From the NCBI GenBank assembly GCA_002803225.1, contig NXFV01000112.1, positions 62,001 through 126,000 of the forward strand: a DNA stretch of 64,000 nucleotides, given 5' to 3'. A program made the translations under genes and the position numbers. Below are positions 61,101 through 64,000 of the stretch, one piece after another. The stretch comes from Gamarada debralockiae (lineage: Eukaryota; Ascomycota; Leotiomycetes; Helotiales; Hyphodiscaceae). How positions within the stretch are numbered: position 1 is the first letter of the stretch; each line of letters starts with the position of its first letter. Below the pieces are notes generated by a model. The model ran no database searches. It was not told where the DNA came from and was given only the letters and a program-made list of their open reading frames with translations.

Positions 61101-64000
61101 ATGAGCACTTCCATAACTCCGGACTCTCGGACTGAAGGTCTGCGAGAACGACATGTTATACCCACGATCAACGAGGAGAGCTCTTCTGGGCTGAGTAGTG
61201 GGCAGGAGACGCCGCAAAACGAGAGAGATGAAGAGAAGGAGAAGAAGACGTTTGGCAGAACGCCCGACGGAACTAGTGAGTGTTTACCCCGCCATGCCAT
61301 CTGACAAGTGGGATCACCACATTGCACTTCCATTGCTAAACTGCCGCAGTTTTTACAGTCCCGCGGACTCATGACATGGTTTCCCAGCTGATGGATCCCC
61401 GACAACCCAAGAACCTCTCCGACGCCGTGGTATTGGCCATTCTCGGTTTACATATGCTAGCACTTTACATACTGCCGGGCTTCCTCAAGCAACCAGTCTT
61501 CGCAATCATATTTCTATTCTGGCGAGGTTGCTACAACGTTGGAATTGGGTACCTCCTCCACATACAGTCACATCATCGACGGTTGGTAGCATGGGCCAAG
61601 AGGTGGAACCTTTTCGAAAACCCAAGCACCGGCAAGAACCCACGACCATGGCTATACAAGTTGATAAAGCGAGAGTTGGAGACAAAGATCCCAGAAGACT
61701 ACAAATTTGAGGAGGCACCGATCGAATACAATACATGGCTGGTGTTTCGAAGAGTGGTGGACTTGATTCTGATGTGCGACTTCACGTCGTACTGTCTATT
61801 CGCCATCGCTTGCGGTGGTCGTCCTGCCGGAGAGGGTCTTGCTATGTCCGTAGCACGCTGGGCAACCGGTATCATTCTTGTTGGCTTCAACCTTTGGGTC
61901 AAACTTGACGCCCACCGAGTTGTGAAGGACTATGCATGGTATTGGGGAGACTTTTTCTACTTGATCGATCAAGAATTGACTTTCGATGGAGTCTTCGAAA
62001 TGGCCCCTCACCCTATGTACTCTGTAGGATACGCGGGGTACTACGGTATCTCTATGATGGCTGCGAGTTATAGCGTGCTGTTCATCTCGATTGTTGCCCA
62101 TGCAGCCCAATTCGCCTTTCTCGTATACGTCGAAAATCCTCATATTGAAAGGACATACAATCCGCCACCGCCCAGAAAGCGAGAAGACAACCCCACACCT
62201 AGCGATATCGAACATGCAAATGCTTCAGCGGCACGTAGAGAAGGCATCGAATATTACATGCAACTTGATGGCAATGCGACACCAGCACCAAAGCAGCCTG
62301 CGACTGTCCATAACTTGATGGGCATTGGAAATATTGATCTCTTCCGAATTACAGACATCTCTGTATTGCTTCTACAGGCGTTCATGATCATAATCACTGC
62401 TTGTACTCCGTCTACGCCCGTATACCAATTTCTGTTCGTCGTCAATGCTATTGCATGGCGAATGTGGTACACCTTTGGCCTGGGTGTAATTCTCGATAGG
62501 CAGTCGAAAAAGAAGATGTGGACTCGCCACTTTGTCAAGTTCGGTGACAGCGCAGATGAAGCCTGGAGACAATGGAAAGGCATGTACCACCTCAGCATGA
62601 CCATGTGTTACGCAAGCTTCATTGCTGCCACCTGGAAGATGTATTCCTTACCAGCAGACTGGGGCTACGGACTTGTGCTGTTGAAGCACGTCATTGGAGT
62701 TGGCCTTGTCGCTCTTCAAATCTGGACGGCTGTCAGCATCTACGAATCACTTGGCGAATTTGGATGGTTCTTCGGCGACTTCTTCTTTGACCATGCACCT
62801 AAGCTCACGTATAGTGGTATCTACCGTTACCTCAATAACCCTGAACGCATCATTGGACTCGCTGGTATCTGGGGGGCAGTATTCATCACGAGCAGTAGAG
62901 CAATCTTCTTTGTAGCCCTTTTCAGCCATATCTTGACACTTGGATTCATCCAACTTGTCGAGAAGCCTCACATGCAGAAGCTTTATGGGAGGAATCTCAG
63001 GCCAGAGGCTGGAATTTCTAAGACCATCAGACGTTCTCTACCGCCCCCATTGAAAAAGTGGCAAGGAAGCGTTGACAAAGTTTTGGGCGAGACGGGCCAC
63101 TTTGTCGAGGACTTCCTGGATGCTGCTCGACCAAAACTCGCAGCGGGCGTTTCTACCATCTTCCGGGATACTTCAGCACTGTTCAGCCAGTACCCGGCAC
63201 GTCTTACTTTGACCCGCATTACACCTGATTTGGCTGGCTTCGACCCCAGAGATTATTCCATTACGATTGAGGGCACACCCTCGTCAGCCTTGGCCGTGAA
63301 TGAGCGTGCTGCAGGAAAGGAAGGCCAGACAGCGATGTTCTCCAAATCCCGACGAGACGAATTCAAGCCTCTGATGTTTGAGTACGGTGCACCAATCAAG
63401 GTCACATGGACGGCGCCTGTCAACCACAGCAAGGGAGACTGGGTAGGCCTCTACATGGTTGCGGACAACGCTTCTCGCGAAGTCACCCGTATCTCATCTG
63501 CCGGAAGATGGGTCGCGACTGTACCCAATGAGTACGAAGACACGCCAGGTGACAAAGGTATCTTAGTCTCTAACAAGCTCGTTTCTGGAGCCAAGCGCGA
63601 AGACGGATCAAAATATGATTACATGCAAGGAGAGATGCTGTTTGAAGGCGACAAGCTCTTCTGGACCCAGGGTGTCTTCGAATTCCGCTACCACCACGAC
63701 GGCAAGCACACCGTCATGGCCATCTCACTTCCCTTCGAGATTCGCATTGGCCGTTTCGACGAAGAAGATGTGGAGGTTGACTCTAACGGCCTCATTCGGA
63801 CTGCCGTTGAAAACGCCCTCCTCCCAGTCGTCAGAAACTGCTTCGATCGCGATCCCGACATTGCACCCAACAACGTGGACGAAAGCTTCGGTAGCTTAGT
63901 GGAGAGAGACGGAAAGTACGCCAAGAGGGTGGTCTTCGCAGTCCATCAGATGTTCGGTATCGAGTTTGCGCCAGAAGTGGTGCTCGCGGATGGCAACGTG
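61101..64000 (+). CDS. CHO2: Phosphatidylethanolamine N-methyltransferase Cho2 (3' end beyond window)
   Basis: ER-membrane enzyme making the first methylation from phosphatidylethanolamine towards phosphatidylcholine, with SAM as donor. Exon 1 61101-61275, intron 61276-61349 (GTGAGT..CCGCAG), exon 2 from 61350 through the right edge; about 940 codons are visible. The start [20 protein letters not shown] is followed by an acidic, Ser-rich tail and then [15 protein letters not shown], the conserved Cho2 entry. Two methyltransferase repeats are visible: [20 protein letters not shown] and [20 protein letters not shown]. Many TM helices occur ([32 protein letters not shown]). The C-terminal part with [20 protein letters not shown] is the typical beta-rich tail of fungal Cho2. 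The protein is cut at the window end. Confidence 0.96.

Overview
This 64 kb window is nuclear DNA from a filamentous ascomycete (Pezizomycotina). The evidence is intron-containing genes with mostly short introns (48 to about 230 nt, GT..AG, often with a CTAAC-like branch point), fungal-type proteins throughout (Erg8, Pan6, Dbp7, Esf2, Nmd3, Rqt4, Emw1, Nbp35, Cho2) and relics of fungal retroelements. The look of Dbp7 and of several other proteins suggests Leotiomycetes (Sclerotinia/Botrytis-like or another Helotiales lineage). That placement is from memory of the families and is not proven here. Gene models were spliced by hand by following reading frame and splice signals.

Layout. 1-2400 (-): 5' part of a mitochondrial PPR protein (Cya5-like), running off the left edge. 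3708-5231 (+): phosphomevalonate kinase, tail to tail with pantothenate synthetase (5356-6498, -). 6788-9406 (+): Dbp7. 9.4-15.5 kb is gene-poor, holding only one tentative small spliced gene and a cluster of short inverted repeats. 15507-17006 (-): aldehyde dehydrogenase, divergent from Esf2 (17172-18197, +). 19219-20827 (-): Nmd3, divergent from a TauD-type dioxygenase (21630-22920, +). 23074-24348 (-): unknown fungal protein, divergent from an eIF2alpha-kinase-like gene (24998-27579, +). 28110-29715 (-): zinc alcohol dehydrogenase. Next comes a small graveyard (alpha/beta-hydrolase fragment plus LINE ORF1 fragment), then an Egt2-like PLP enzyme (31292-32717, -) divergent from Rqt4 (33163-34713, +). 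35042-38590 holds a glycine-zipper protein, an ELO-like membrane protein and a Gly-rich protein. 40073-44789 (+): a GYF-domain protein. 45166-45711: an interrupted ORF. 46071-48944 (+): Emw1/TTC27. 49162-49778 (-): degenerate DUF1772 gene. 50086-50504 (+): small DUF1115 protein. 50669-54581: a tail-to-tail pair of a STAND-N-like protein and a zinc-ribbon/trypsin-like protein. 55090-56121 (-): Nbp35. 56.5-56.9 kb: Ty3/gypsy relic. 57562-59598 (+): membrane protein. 61101 to the right edge (+): Cho2.

How the genes relate. There is no secondary-metabolite cluster or operon-like arrangement. Several genes serve ribosome production and translation (Dbp7, Esf2, Nmd3, Rqt4, the eIF2alpha-kinase-like protein, the mitochondrial PPR protein), and the rest are core metabolism (mevalonate, pantothenate, phosphatidylcholine, Fe-S assembly). 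They are individually promoted, often as divergent pairs. The most unusual locus is the 50.7-54.6 kb pair. It joins a fungal STAND/NLR-type N-terminal domain to a trypsin-fold protein carrying an N-terminal Cys-rich module, and so has the look of a fungal surveillance or cell-death module. That function is inferred only.
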